Counted from the stretch's first letter, positions 16,985 through 25,950 are shown. The stretch is DNA of 64,000 bases from Pantoea cypripedii (GCF_011395035.1 NZ_CP024768.1:530586-594585), one strand, 5' to 3'. Program-made: numbers and translations. Notes: generated by a model from the letters alone, not told the origin.

Positions 16985-18901
16985 ATGACTGATATTCAAA
17001 CCACTTTTGCTGATCTGGGCCTTAACGAATCCATCCTGTCTGCTCTTAACGACATGGGTTACGTCAAGCCGTCACCGATCCAGGCCGAGTGCATTCCGCA
17101 CCTGCTGGCTGGCCGTGACGTGCTGGGTATGGCACAGACTGGTAGTGGTAAAACTGCAGCGTTCTCTCTGCCGCTGCTGAACAACATTGACCCGTCGCTG
17201 AAGGCACCGCAGATTCTGGTGCTGGCACCCACCCGCGAACTGGCGGTGCAGGTAGCTGAAGCAGCGACTGAATTCTCTAAACACATGCGTGGCGTAAACG
17301 TATTGGCCCTGTACGGCGGCCAGCGTTATGACGTGCAGCTGCGCGCACTGCGTCAGGGCCCACAAATTGTGGTGGGCACCCCGGGTCGTCTGCTCGACCA
17401 CCTGAAACGCGGTACGCTTGATCTGTCTAACCTGCGTGGTCTGGTGCTGGACGAAGCCGACGAAATGCTGCGCATGGGCTTTATTGAAGACGTTGAAACC
17501 ATCATGGCGCAGATCCCGGAAGGTCATCAGACCGCTCTGTTCTCTGCCACCATGCCGGAAGCCATTCGTCGTATCACCAAGCGTTTCATGAAAGATCCGC
17601 AGGAAGTGCGTATTCAGTCCAGCGTTACCACTCGCCCGGACATCTCTCAGTCTTACTGGACCGCTTATGGCCGTAAAACTGATGCGCTGGTGCGTTTCCT
17701 CGAAGCAGAAGACTTCGATGCTGCGATTATCTTTGTGCGTACCAAAAACGCGACACTGGAAGTGGCTGAAGCGCTGGAGCGCAGCGGTTACAACAGTGCA
17801 GCACTGAACGGTGACATGAACCAGGCACTGCGTGAGCAGACGCTGGAGCGCCTGAAAGATGGTCGTCTGGACATCCTGATCGCGACTGACGTTGCAGCAC
17901 GTGGCCTGGATGTTGAGCGTATCAGCCTGGTTGTTAACTATGACATCCCGATGGACGCAGAATCTTACGTTCACCGTATCGGCCGTACCGGTCGTGCAGG
18001 CCGTGCAGGCCGTGCGCTGCTGTTCGTTGAGAACCGCGAGCGTCGTCTGCTGCGCAACATTGAACGCACCATGAAGCTGACCATTCCGGAAGTTGAACTG
18101 CCGAATGCCGAGCTGCTGGGTGAGCGTCGTCTGGCTAAATTTGCTGCCAAAGTACAGCAGCAGCTGGAAAGCAGCGATCTGGACATGTACCGTGCGCTGC
18201 TCAGCAAAATGCAGCCGGAAGAAGAACTGGATATGGAAACCCTGGCTGCCGCATTGCTGAAAATGGCACAGGGCGAACGTCCGCTGATTCTGCCGGCAGA
18301 TGCACCGCGTCCGCAGCGTCGTGAGTTCCGCGATCGTGATGATCGTCGTGACAGCCGTGATTCACGTGATTCACGCGGTCCGCGTGAAAGCCGTGATGGC
18401 GACCGTCCGCGTCGTGAGCGTCGTGACGTTGGCGAAATGCAGCTGTACCGCATTGAAGTCGGCCGTGATGATGGCGTTGAAGTTCGTCATATCGTGGGCG
18501 CGATTGCTAACGAAGGTGATATCAGCAGCCGTTACATCGGTAACATCAAGCTGTTTGGTACTCACTCCACCATCGAGCTGCCGAAAGGCATGCCGGGTGA
18601 AGTTCTGCAGCATTTCACCCGCACGCGTATTCTCAACAAGCCGATGAATATGCAGCTGCTGGGCGATGCACAGCCGCAAGAGCGTGGCGAGCGTCGTAGC
18701 GGTGGTCGTGATTTCGGTGGTGAGCGTCGTGGTAACCGTGAAGGCGGTGCTGGTGCACGTGAAGGTCGTGAAGGCGGCCGTCGCTTCTCTTCTGAGCGTC
18801 GTGAAGGTGGCCGTGAAGGCGGACGCTTCAGCCGTGAAGGTAGCCGTGGCCCGCGTCGCGAAGAAGCAGGTGCTGCTGCACCGCGTCGTCGTGACATCTA
18901 A
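16985..18901 (+). CDS. deaD: ATP-dependent RNA helicase DeaD (CsdA)
   Basis: DEAD-box helicase for 50S assembly and mRNA unwinding at low temperature; part of the cold degradosome. 638 residues from MTDIQTTFADLGL. Motifs: Q motif KPSPIQAECIP, Walker A AQTGSGKT, LDEADEML, SAT, and HRIGRTGRAGR. An RNA-binding domain follows (IVGAIANEGDISSRYIGNI), then a long Arg/Gly/Glu-rich tail of SERREGGR-type repeats. The open frame begins 17 codons earlier, but that overlaps yrbN and lacks family similarity. Confidence 0.97.
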   Translation: MTDIQTTFADLGLNESILSALNDMGYVKPSPIQAECIPHLLAGRDVLGMAQTGSGKTAAFSLPLLNNIDPSLKAPQILVLAPTRELAVQVAEAATEFSKHMRGVNVLALYGGQRYDVQLRALRQGPQIVVGTPGRLLDHLKRGTLDLSNLRGLVLDEADEMLRMGFIEDVETIMAQIPEGHQTALFSATMPEAIRRITKRFMKDPQEVRIQSSVTTRPDISQSYWTAYGRKTDALVRFLEAEDFDAAIIFVRTKNATLEVAEALERSGYNSAALNGDMNQALREQTLERLKDGRLDILIATDVAARGLDVERISLVVNYDIPMDAESYVHRIGRTGRAGRAGRALLFVENRERRLLRNIERTMKLTIPEVELPNAELLGERRLAKFAAKVQQQLESSDLDMYRALLSKMQPEEELDMETLAAALLKMAQGERPLILPADAPRPQRREFRDRDDRRDSRDSRDSRGPRESRDGDRPRRERRDVGEMQLYRIEVGRDDGVEVRHIVGAIANEGDISSRYIGNIKLFGTHSTIELPKGMPGEVLQHFTRTRILNKPMNMQLLGDAQPQERGERRSGGRDFGGERRGNREGGAGAREGREGGRRFSSERREGGREGGRFSREGSRGPRREEAGAAAPRRRDI

Positions 18902-18920
18902 GCGATAAAGCTAAATAGCA

Positions 18921-18951
18921 AAATGGGACGCCTCGGCGTCCCATTTTTTTT
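18921..18951. terminator. Strong terminator after deaD
   Basis: AAATGGGACGCC and GGCGTCCCATTT form a 12-pair perfect stem with a TC loop and a further T-run. The A-run on the left makes it usable in both directions, separating deaD from the convergent SDR gene. Confidence 0.9.
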
Positions 18952-18971
18952 ATCAAGTCGTAAGATTAGCT

Positions 18972-19718
18972 TTACACCCCGCCAGCGATCAGCACCCGTT
19001 CACCGCTGACATAGGCTGACTCTTCTGACGCCAGAAACAGCGCAACCTGCGCGACATCTTCCGGCAAACCAAAACGTCCCAGCGGTGTCGCCGCAATTAA
19101 CTGTGCTTTCAGTTCCGGATGCATCTTCTTCGCAGCCAGTAAGCCTTCGGTCAGGATGATGCCAGGGGCCAGGGCATTAACGCGGATATTGCGCGGCCCC
19201 AGTTCTCGTGCCAGTCCCTGGGTGAGGGTATCAATCGCGCCTTTGGTCGCGGCCCACAGCACCGAGCCTGGGGTGCTGCGCTGGCTGTTTAGCGCGCTGA
19301 GGTTGATGATGCAACCACCACGCGTTGGGAAATGTTTTGCCGCCTGCTGGCAAACCAGTAGTGTACCCAGCAGATTGACATTCAACTGCTGCTGCATCTC
19401 AATAACATTTAGCGCCACAAAATCGCCGTGATGAAAAATGCCTGCGTTGTTGACCACAATATCCGGTGCGCCAAATTGCTCAATACAGGTAGCGAACAAC
19501 CGCGCAACATCCTCTTCACGTGAGATATCGGCCTGAACGGCGATAGCATCACTGCCCAGCCCGCGAATATCCGTGACGATATCAGCAGCGCCAACTTCAT
19601 CCTGACGATAATTCACCACAACCCGGGCACCGGCCGCCGCGAAAGTCATGGCGATAGCAGCACCGATGCCTTTCGAAGCGCCCGTCACCAGCGCAATTTT
19701 GCCTTCAAGTGCTTTCAT
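18972..19718 (-). CDS. SDR-family protein with altered catalytic residues
   Basis: 248-residue Rossmann protein of the classical short-chain dehydrogenase/reductase type. The nucleotide-binding TGASKGIG (residues 12-19), NNAG (90-93), the helix-4 Asn region and the PG turn (ALAPGII) are all present. The active site is odd: where family members have Ser and the YxxxK tyrosine, this protein reads NLSALN with Ala142 and LWAATK with Trp155. Lys159 is kept, and Ser141 sits one residue off the usual spot. It may therefore have lost ordinary oxidoreductase chemistry. Start chosen at MKALEGKIALVTG with GGAGAGA upstream. Divergent from an AraC regulator that probably controls it. Substrate unknown. 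Confidence 0.85.
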   Translation of the reverse strand: MKALEGKIALVTGASKGIGAAIAMTFAAAGARVVVNYRQDEVGAADIVTDIRGLGSDAIAVQADISREEDVARLFATCIEQFGAPDIVVNNAGIFHHGDFVALNVIEMQQQLNVNLLGTLLVCQQAAKHFPTRGGCIINLSALNSQRSTPGSVLWAATKGAIDTLTQGLARELGPRNIRVNALAPGIILTEGLLAAKKMHPELKAQLIAATPLGRFGLPEDVAQVALFLASEESAYVSGERVLIAGGV

Positions 19719-19787
19719 CGTGTCTCTCCACCTGAGGTTTCGGGGAAGCATAAGAATGCGCTGTACATACAATTAGCAGGTAGTGCA

Positions 19788-19817
19788 ATCCTGCAAGCTT
19801 TTTGCACGATCCTGCAA
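19788..19817. promoter_or_regulatory. Direct repeats, candidate operator of the AraC-type regulator
   Basis: ATCCTGCAA occurs twice (19788-19796 and 19809-19817), start-to-start 21 bases, two helical turns apart, each preceded by TGCA. They lie between the divergent SDR gene (start 19718) and araC-like gene (start 19902). AraC-family proteins often bind such direct repeats; binding here is inferred. Confidence 0.5.
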
Positions 19818-19901
19818 ATCTCAGCACCAGAGGCCAGGCGCTGGTTCAACGCCAGGTTAGAATAGGGACTCAATGATCCCTCATTGCGGAGCGCTCAACG
19901 C

Positions 19902-20816
19902 ATGATTCATCAGGAACAGTGGCAGCAACTGGTTGCCATGATTGCCCGCCACGCCCCGGAGGATGGCCGCCATCATAGCGCCATCGATTTTCTCTCTTTT
20001 GGTCGTAGCTCCATGCCATCAAGCCTGTCACACATTGCCACCTGGGCCAGTTTTGCGCTGGTGGCGCAAGGGCAGAAAGCGTTACGCATGGGTGACGATG
20101 TGATGCATTACGGCGCGGGGGATTTGCTGCTGGTGACGCTGGATATGGCCGTGCAATCCTGCGTGGTTACGGCGACACCGGAGAAACCCAACCTGGGCGT
20201 AGGCATCACCATCAATGAAACGCGGCTGATGCGCTATCTGGAACATTTCCCGATGCATCAGATGGGACTCGCTGCCAACAATGAGCGCGGTATCACGGTA
20301 CATAAGGTGGCACCTCCGCTGGTGGATGCGGTGATTCGCCTGATCGAACTGTTAGATCAGCCGCATGATATTGCTGCGCTGGCCCCACTGATTGAACAGG
20401 AAATTTTCTATCGACTGCTGACCGGCCCGGAAGGACCACGTATTCTGAATATGGCGCTGGCAGAACGCCCGGGCAACAAAGTGGCGCGTGCGGCGCGCTG
20501 GCTACGGGAAAACTTCCATCAGCCACTGAAGATGGATCAGCTGGCAAGCAACGTCGGCATGAGCATTTCGTCTCTGCATCACCACTTCAAGGCAGTTACC
20601 GCAATGACGCCGATGCAGTATCAAAAGCAATTGCGCCTCAACGAAGCGCGCCGCCTGATGTTGATGGAAAAGCTGGACGCCGGAACGGCAGGTTATCGGG
20701 TGGGATATCAGAGCGCTTCACAATTCAGCCGCGAATACAGCCGTTTTTATGGTCAGTCGCCGGGACGTGATATTCGGCAGAATGCGGTGGGGGCCGAAGC
20801 CTGGCCACCGCAATAA
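19902..20816 (+). CDS. AraC-family transcriptional regulator
   Basis: 304 residues. The N-terminal half resembles the AraC_N (cupin-like) domain of YqhC-type regulators, with LSFGRSSMPSSLSHIATWASFALVAQG. The C-terminal third holds two helix-turn-helix units: KMDQLASNVGMSISSLHHHFK and the second ending SQFSREYSRFYGQSPGRDI. The ATG at 19902 has GGAG ten bases upstream; an in-frame TTG at 19884 overlaps that signal. It is divergent from the SDR gene, with repeated operator-like motifs between them, so it likely regulates that gene and itself. Inducer unknown. Confidence 0.85.
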   Translation: MIHQEQWQQLVAMIARHAPEDGRHHSAIDFLSFGRSSMPSSLSHIATWASFALVAQGQKALRMGDDVMHYGAGDLLLVTLDMAVQSCVVTATPEKPNLGVGITINETRLMRYLEHFPMHQMGLAANNERGITVHKVAPPLVDAVIRLIELLDQPHDIAALAPLIEQEIFYRLLTGPEGPRILNMALAERPGNKVARAARWLRENFHQPLKMDQLASNVGMSISSLHHHFKAVTAMTPMQYQKQLRLNEARRLMLMEKLDAGTAGYRVGYQSASQFSREYSRFYGQSPGRDIRQNAVGAEAWPPQ

Positions 20817-20821
20817 CCCGG

Positions 20822-21832
20822 TTACAGCGAACGGGCGGCTTCCATCGCCAGTGCAAAGGAGCGCAGACGCGCCTGCGGATCGTAAATCTGGCCATTCACC
20901 ATGATTTCATCCGCCTGGGTTTCACGCAGCAAGGCCGCAAGGCCGTGGCGCACTTTATCGCTATCACCCACGATCGACATACTCAGCGCCTGCTGAACGC
21001 CATATTGTTCAGACGGTGACCACAGGTTATCCATGTTCTCCACCGGTGCCGGCAGTGGGCCGGGCTTACCGCGCCGCAGGTTGATAAACTGCTGCTGCAT
21101 TGAGGTGAAGAGGAAGCGGGCATCGCGCTCGCTGTCGGCGGCAACCACGTTTACGCACACCATCGCGTAAGGTTTTGCCAGACGCGCCGATGGCTGGAAT
21201 TTCTCACGGTACACATGCAGTGCCTGGAACAGCAGGTCAGGGGCGAAGTGTGAGGCAAAGGCGAACGGTAAGCCCAGTTGAGCTGCCAGCTGTGCGCTAT
21301 AAAGGCTGGAACCCAGCAGCCATACCGGAATTTTTGAACACAGGCCCGGTACGGGTTGTACCGGCGGACATTCACCGACTTCGGCGTCAAACCAGTTAAT
21401 CAGTTCGGCAACATCATCCGGGAAGCTGTCAGCCTGCGCGCCGGAAAGATGGCGGCGCAGCGCCAGCATGGTGCGCTGATCGGAACCCGGCGCACGGCCC
21501 AGACCGAGATCGATACGTCCCGGATAGAGCGATTCCAGGGTGCCAAACTGCTCGGCAATCACCAGCGGCGAATGGTTGGGCAGCATGATGCCGCCTGAAC
21601 CGAGACGCAGGGTTTCGGTATTGGCGGCCAGATAGCCAATCAGCACCGAGGTCGCTGCGCTGGCAATGCCGGTCATGTTGTGGTGTTCAGCTAACCAGTA
21701 GCGATAAAAGCCAAGGGCTTCAGCCTGACGGGCCAGGGCCAGCGAATTGTGGAACGCATCACGCGGCGTTGCACCCTGTGGAATGGGGGCCAGGTCCAGC
21801 ACGGACAGGCGAACAGTTTTTTTCTCAGACAT
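20822..21832 (-). CDS. yhbW: Luciferase-like monooxygenase family protein YhbW
   Basis: 336-residue bacterial-luciferase-like TIM-barrel flavin-dependent protein, close to E. coli YhbW (335). The family blocks HHNMTGIASAATSVLIG, GSGGIMLPNHSPLVIAEQFG and GLGRAPGSDQRT are present. The start is MSEKKTVRLSVLDLAPIPQG with GGAG upstream; the much longer open frame upstream is a non-coding extension. Biochemical substrate unproven. It ends five bases from the convergent AraC gene. Confidence 0.9.
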   Translation of the reverse strand: MSEKKTVRLSVLDLAPIPQGATPRDAFHNSLALARQAEALGFYRYWLAEHHNMTGIASAATSVLIGYLAANTETLRLGSGGIMLPNHSPLVIAEQFGTLESLYPGRIDLGLGRAPGSDQRTMLALRRHLSGAQADSFPDDVAELINWFDAEVGECPPVQPVPGLCSKIPVWLLGSSLYSAQLAAQLGLPFAFASHFAPDLLFQALHVYREKFQPSARLAKPYAMVCVNVVAADSERDARFLFTSMQQQFINLRRGKPGPLPAPVENMDNLWSPSEQYGVQQALSMSIVGDSDKVRHGLAALLRETQADEIMVNGQIYDPQARLRSFALAMEAARSL

Positions 21833-21950
21833 GGGCACTCCAGAATAAGTATGGCGCAGGTGTTCATCAAACCTGCGCCATCCAGTATTACGCATCAGTA
21901 CCCATATTAAAACTGCTAATAAGGGCAGGAATATAGCCGGAACGTGCCTT

Positions 21951-22835
21951 TCAGCGGCCGCTATCCAGTGCCATTCCTGCCAGGCGTCGCCAGTAACCGT
22001 TGCTGTCACTGCCACGGGCCACCATCAGCGGCGCTTCACCGGCTTCGTTGGCGCGGAAGCGATCCACATCTTCCAGTGTGCTGTCGTCCTGCGGCGATAA
22101 ACGCACAATATCCACCCAGTTATGCATGCCCGCCAGGTCATTGCCGAGGTTGTAGCAATAGCCACTCATGGTCTGAATACCATTCAGCACGAACACCTGT
22201 TGGCCTTCCTGGGACAACACGCGTCGTCCGTTGGGATAGTCGATGCAGCAGGTCTGGCAATCGTCTTTGGCGCGATTCTCTGAGCGGGCGGTGAAGCAAC
22301 GCGCGGATAACGCCAGCGGCAGATAGCCGTAACCCAGTACTTCCACCTCAAAGCGATTGCGTATGCCTGCGGCATCGCATTGCTGTAAAAGCTGAATCAG
22401 CCAGTCGCGCGACATCTCAACCGGCATGCACCAGCGTGTCATCCCTTCTTTCAGCAGCAACTGCAAGGTCTGTGCGTTGTAGACGTTAAGCGTCGGGCCA
22501 GCGACAAAGGGTAACTGGCGTTCGGCCGCCATATTTACCGTACCGATATCGTTGGCTTCAATCAGAAACTCACCGTTTTCCACATAACGGCGCAGCTCTT
22601 TCAATTCCGACGGCGATTGCAGCAGCGCCAGCGTGCTGATCACCACCTGTTTACCGTGCTGGGCCAGGGCGCGTCCCATTTCCATCCATTGGGCGAAAGG
22701 CGTCGCACGGCGTTTGCTGCACACCGCCTCACCCAGATAGACGATTTCCGCGCTGGACTGCGCGGCAAGCTGATAAAAGTTTTCCAGTTTTTCACTGGGC
22801 CAGTACCACAGTACCGGGCCGATTGCGTATTTCAT
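21951..22835 (-). CDS. ubiV: O2-independent ubiquinone hydroxylation protein UbiV (U32 family)
   Basis: 294-residue peptidase-U32-like protein (formerly YhbV). Together with UbiU it binds 4Fe-4S clusters and enables hydroxylation steps of ubiquinone synthesis without oxygen. The cluster cysteines described for E. coli are all visible: Cys39, Cys180, Cys193 and Cys197, in AVCSKRRA and RCFTARSENRAKDDCQTCC. The gene starts nine bases after the ubiU stop, so the two form an operon. Confidence 0.93.
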   Translation of the reverse strand: MKYAIGPVLWYWPSEKLENFYQLAAQSSAEIVYLGEAVCSKRRATPFAQWMEMGRALAQHGKQVVISTLALLQSPSELKELRRYVENGEFLIEANDIGTVNMAAERQLPFVAGPTLNVYNAQTLQLLLKEGMTRWCMPVEMSRDWLIQLLQQCDAAGIRNRFEVEVLGYGYLPLALSARCFTARSENRAKDDCQTCCIDYPNGRRVLSQEGQQVFVLNGIQTMSGYCYNLGNDLAGMHNWVDIVRLSPQDDSTLEDVDRFRANEAGEAPLMVARGSDSNGYWRRLAGMALDSGR

Positions 22836-22844
22836 GCTGACTCC

Positions 22845-23840
22845 TTACTGCCAGTCGCGATGGTAAGCACCGAGCGTGGTCTGGCTACCTTCAGAAAGTT
22901 CACCCAGCGCCTGCATCCAGGGTTCCTGGACGGCATACTGCTCTGGCGCAGCCATACAACGGTCAATCGCCTGACGCCACACTTTCGCCACCTGTGCCAC
23001 ATAGGCCGGGCTGCGCTGACGGCCCTCAATCTTCACCGATGCTACTCCGGCACGCAGCAGCTCCGGCAGCAGCGACAGGGTGTTCAGGCTGGTGGGTTCT
23101 TCCAGCACGTGGTAACGCTGGTTATCGACCTCGTAGCGTCCTTTGCACAGGGTGGGATAACCGGCGCTTTCATCCGGTCCGTAGCGGTCAATCAACACCT
23201 CATTCAGGCGTGATTCCATGCCCTGCGGCGTCTGTTGCCAGCGAACGAATTTGGCGGGCGAACAGGCTCCGGCGCTGTTGGGAGATTCTCCGGTCAGCCA
23301 TGAGGAGAGGTAACAGCGGCCTTCGGCCATGATGCACAGGCTACCGAAAGCGAACACTTCCAGCGGCACCGGTGTTTCACGCGCCAGCTGCTTCACCTGA
23401 TGCAACGACAGCACACGCGGCAGCACCACGCGATGCAGCTGGAAATGGCGGTGATAAAAACGGATCGCTTCCAGATTGGTGGCCGATGCCTGTACCGAAA
23501 GGTGGCGTTCAACCTGCGGATAGTGCTTTGCCGCATATTCCAGCGTGGCGATATCGGCGAGAATCAGCGCATCTGCGCCATTTTGCGCCGCGATATCAAT
23601 GGCCTGTTGCCAGCGGTTCATGCCGTCAGGATGGGCAAAGGTGTTAATCGCGACATGCAACTTGCGTCGATGCTGGTGCACAAAGCGCGCCGCTTCGGCC
23701 AGTTTTTTGTCGGTAAAATTAAGACCAGCAAAGTGGCGGGCATTGGTATCGTCTTTCAGGCCGACGTAGACGGCGTCGGCGCCATGCTCCACCGCCGATT
23801 TCAGCGCGGGTAAATTCCCCGCCGGGCACAGCAGTTCCAT
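22845..23840 (-). CDS. ubiU: O2-independent ubiquinone hydroxylation protein UbiU (U32 family)
   Basis: 331 residues (E. coli YhbU/UbiU length) from MELLCPAGNLPALKSAV. It forms a heterodimer with UbiV; each carries a 4Fe-4S cluster. The four conserved cysteines fall in GSLCIMAEGRCYLSS, GACSPAKF and YPTLCKGRY. The longer open frame upstream is rejected because the ATG at 23840 is preceded by GGGGAGGAAAA. It is divergent from ubiT across about 200 bases, so the pathway genes share one control region. A lone TTGAT half-site at 23901 is too little to call an FNR site. Confidence 0.94.
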   Translation of the reverse strand: MELLCPAGNLPALKSAVEHGADAVYVGLKDDTNARHFAGLNFTDKKLAEAARFVHQHRRKLHVAINTFAHPDGMNRWQQAIDIAAQNGADALILADIATLEYAAKHYPQVERHLSVQASATNLEAIRFYHRHFQLHRVVLPRVLSLHQVKQLARETPVPLEVFAFGSLCIMAEGRCYLSSWLTGESPNSAGACSPAKFVRWQQTPQGMESRLNEVLIDRYGPDESAGYPTLCKGRYEVDNQRYHVLEEPTSLNTLSLLPELLRAGVASVKIEGRQRSPAYVAQVAKVWRQAIDRCMAAPEQYAVQEPWMQALGELSEGSQTTLGAYHRDWQ

Positions 23841-24044
23841 ACATTTTCCTCCCCGGGTTCTGGACGGCGTTGAGTGTAGGTAAGCCCTCGTCGCAGAATG
23901 TTGATTTAAGGCAGTGAAACGGCCAATGGTGATGCAGATTGAAGATTTTTCACACAACCAGAGTGCGAATTCCTTGATCTCAGTGGAGGCGAAGCCAAAC
24001 GGATGTGGCAGAATAGGTAAAATTTTCTGAAGGGAGTGCAGCTG

Positions 24045-24569
24045 GTGTTTACTCGCTTACGCGGTTTGATTGTTGAAAAAGGGCCAGAATTCTTAGCCTT
24101 ACCGGTGTCATTAACCCCTTTCGCGCTGAAAAAAGCCGTTTTGCAACAACTCCTAAACTGGCAATTTCGCCATGCTTTGGCTGAAGGTGAGTTAGACTTT
24201 CTGGAAGGGCGCTCCCTGGGAATCGAAATCAGCGACATCAATTTGCGCTGGATGACCACGTTACAGGGCGGGCGTCTGACTGTTTCGCGCGATACCGAAG
24301 CTGATGTCTGGTTTCGTGGCGAAGCCAACGATCTGTTGCTGGTGGCAGCACGCAAAGCGGACCCCGATATGTTGTTCTTTCAACGCCGTCTGGTGATTGA
24401 AGGTGACACGGAGCTGGGGCTGGAGGTGAAGAACCTGATGGATGCCATTGAACTGGATGCCATGCCCACGCCATTGCGAACGGGATTGCAGCAGCTGGCT
24501 GCTTTTGTTGAGGCTGGACTGAAACAGGACGCGAAGGCCACTGAGTCGCGCGCGGGGATCTCATGTTGA
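24045..24569 (+). CDS. ubiT: O2-independent ubiquinone biosynthesis accessory factor UbiT (SCP2 domain)
   Basis: 174 residues when started at GTG 24045 (MFTRLRGLIVEKGP), matching E. coli YhbT/UbiT in length and alignment, with AGGGAG eight bases upstream. The other in-frame GTG at 24036 overlaps that signal. The SCP2 sterol-carrier-like fold is recognised from LTPFALKKAVLQQLLNW and the strongly conserved FFQRRLVIEGDTELGL. It likely presents hydrophobic ubiquinone precursors to the anaerobic pathway. Overlaps yhbS by seven bases. Confidence 0.92.
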   Translation: MFTRLRGLIVEKGPEFLALPVSLTPFALKKAVLQQLLNWQFRHALAEGELDFLEGRSLGIEISDINLRWMTTLQGGRLTVSRDTEADVWFRGEANDLLLVAARKADPDMLFFQRRLVIEGDTELGLEVKNLMDAIELDAMPTPLRTGLQQLAAFVEAGLKQDAKATESRAGISC

Positions 24570-25069
24570 TTCGTACTGAAATTGGCGTTGATGCGGCCAG
24601 CATCGATAGCCTGTTAAAGCGCTGTTTTGCCAGCGCCGCCGAAGCGGAACTGGTACAGCAGTTACGTGAAGATGGTTTGCTGACCCTTGGCGTGGTGGCG
24701 ACCGATGATGAAGGTCAGGTTTTGGGGTATGCCGCGTTCAGCCCGGTGACGTTGCAGGGTGAAGACCGCAACTGGGTTGCTCTGTCACCGCTGGCGGTGG
24801 ATGAGACGGTACGCAAACAGGGCATCGGTAAACAGCTGGTGTATGAAGGGCTGGATGCGCTGAATGAATTTGGTTACAGCGCGGTGGTGGTGCTGGGCGA
24901 TCCGGCTTACTACCATGACTTCGGTTTCGAACCGGCAGCGCGTCACGGGTTGCATTGCCGCTGGACCGGCTCCGAAGCCGCGTTTCAGGTGTATAAACTG
25001 GCTGACGACGCGTTCGCAGGCGCGGAAGGGCAGATCGAGTTTGCTGCCCCCTTCAATCGTTTTGCGTAA
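24563..25069 (+). CDS. yhbS: GNAT-family N-acetyltransferase YhbS
   Basis: 168 residues, near the E. coli YhbS length of 167. The acetyl-CoA loop is DETVRKQGIGKQLVYEG (Q/RxxGxG/A motif) around residue 88; YYHDFGFEPA is the typical C-terminal GNAT block. Substrate unknown. The start overlaps the ubiT stop (coupled). Its 3' end overlaps the convergent yhbQ by 17 bases. Confidence 0.9.
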   Translation: MLIRTEIGVDAASIDSLLKRCFASAAEAELVQQLREDGLLTLGVVATDDEGQVLGYAAFSPVTLQGEDRNWVALSPLAVDETVRKQGIGKQLVYEGLDALNEFGYSAVVVLGDPAYYHDFGFEPAARHGLHCRWTGSEAAFQVYKLADDAFAGAEGQIEFAAPFNRFA

Positions 25070-25340
25070 ACCAGTTGTTCAGGCTGGGCGGCTGTTGCGC
25101 CACCAGTTGCAGCTTCTGTGCCCGGCTTAACTGCTTAACCTGATACTCAAGACGTGATGCGGCAGACCGATCGCCCGCATCACAATGAAACACCAGCGTC
25201 AGTGGACCTTTTCCGCGCAATGATCGCGCTCCACGTCCCTGCTGATGCTGCTGTAAACGCCGGTTCACATCTGTGGTGATGCCGGTGTAGAGTTGGCCTG
25301 CGGCGGTTTGCAGCATATAAAGCTGCCAGCCCTGCTCCAT
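25053..25340 (-). CDS. yhbQ: GIY-YIG domain protein YhbQ
   Basis: 95-residue single-domain GIY-YIG nuclease-superfamily protein (UPF0213). The motif appears as LYMLQTAAGQLYTGITTDV, followed by the conserved RR and HQQGRGARSLRGKGPL. E. coli YhbQ has reported DNA-damage-related nuclease activity; this is family knowledge, not shown here. Its tail overlaps the convergent yhbS tail. Confidence 0.9.
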   Translation of the reverse strand: MEQGWQLYMLQTAAGQLYTGITTDVNRRLQQHQQGRGARSLRGKGPLTLVFHCDAGDRSAASRLEYQVKQLSRAQKLQLVAQQPPSLNNWFTQND

Positions 25341-25441
25341 GATGATTAACCTCGGAAAAATCGCTGACAGGCAGTGTAGCGCGCATCAGGCGTTGCCGCT
25401 ATCCGTCAGCACAGGCCTCCGGCCTGCAAGGGAGTTCGATT

Positions 25442-25867
25442 GTGTCCGACCATTCCCATCTGATTCGCTACCTGAAAAAACAGCATGCGCTGTCGTTGTG
25501 CGCGACAGACGGCGACGACCTGTGGTGCGCCAACTGTTTTTATGTCTTCGATGAATCCCGCATGGTTTTCTGGCTGATGACGGAGCCGGATACCCGACAT
25601 GGCCAGCTGATGCTGGCTAATCCCCGCGTGGCAGGCACCGTCAACGGCCAGCCGAAAACCGTGCTGCTAATCAAAGGCGTACAGTATCGCGGCCATATTC
25701 AGCGTTTAAGCGATGAGGCTGAACAGCAGGCGCGCCACGCTTACCAGAAACGTTTCCCGATCTCACGTGCCGTCACGGCACCGCTGTGGGAGATTGTGCT
25801 GGAAGAGGTGAAGATGACCGATAACGCGCTGGGTTTCGGCAAAAAAATTGTCTGGCAGCGTGCGTAA
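25442..25867 (+). CDS. yhbP: YhbP family protein (pyridoxamine-oxidase-like fold)
   Basis: 141 residues from GTG 25442, with GGGAG eight bases upstream; E. coli YhbP is 147. Conserved AGTVNGQPKTVLLIKGVQ, AYQKRFPISR and NALGFGKKIVW identify the UPF0306 family, a flavin-binding split-barrel-like fold. Function is unknown. An inverted-repeat pair lies directly downstream, in the gap to convergent yhbO. Confidence 0.88.
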   Translation: MSDHSHLIRYLKKQHALSLCATDGDDLWCANCFYVFDESRMVFWLMTEPDTRHGQLMLANPRVAGTVNGQPKTVLLIKGVQYRGHIQRLSDEAEQQARHAYQKRFPISRAVTAPLWEIVLEEVKMTDNALGFGKKIVWQRA

Positions 25868-25877
25868 CGGCATGATT

Positions 25878-25940
25878 GCGCAATAAATTGCGCCGCTACA
25901 AATGTCGCACAAAGCCGTAGCGGCGCGATTTATCGCGCGG
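25878..25940. repeat. Inverted pair of family-A intergenic palindromes
   Basis: Two head-to-head copies of a short palindromic unit, GCGCAATAAATTGCGC plus CGCTAC (25878-25899) and GTAGCG plus GCGCGATTTATCGCGC (25917-25940). They separate convergent yhbP and yhbO. The same unit recurs near 32.95, 37.6 and 48.65 kb, which marks it as a REP/BIME-like dispersed element rather than a gene-specific site. Confidence 0.85.
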
Positions 25941-25950
25941 TTTTTAGCCA

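Noticed and set aside
22617..23213. 198-codon + strand open frame across ubiV/ubiU
   Set aside because: Antisense shadow of the two U32-family genes, which have all cluster cysteines.
23841..24044. FNR site between ubiU and ubiT
   Set aside because: Only isolated TTGAT half-sites (for example 23901) are seen; no acceptable palindrome, although oxygen control would make sense.
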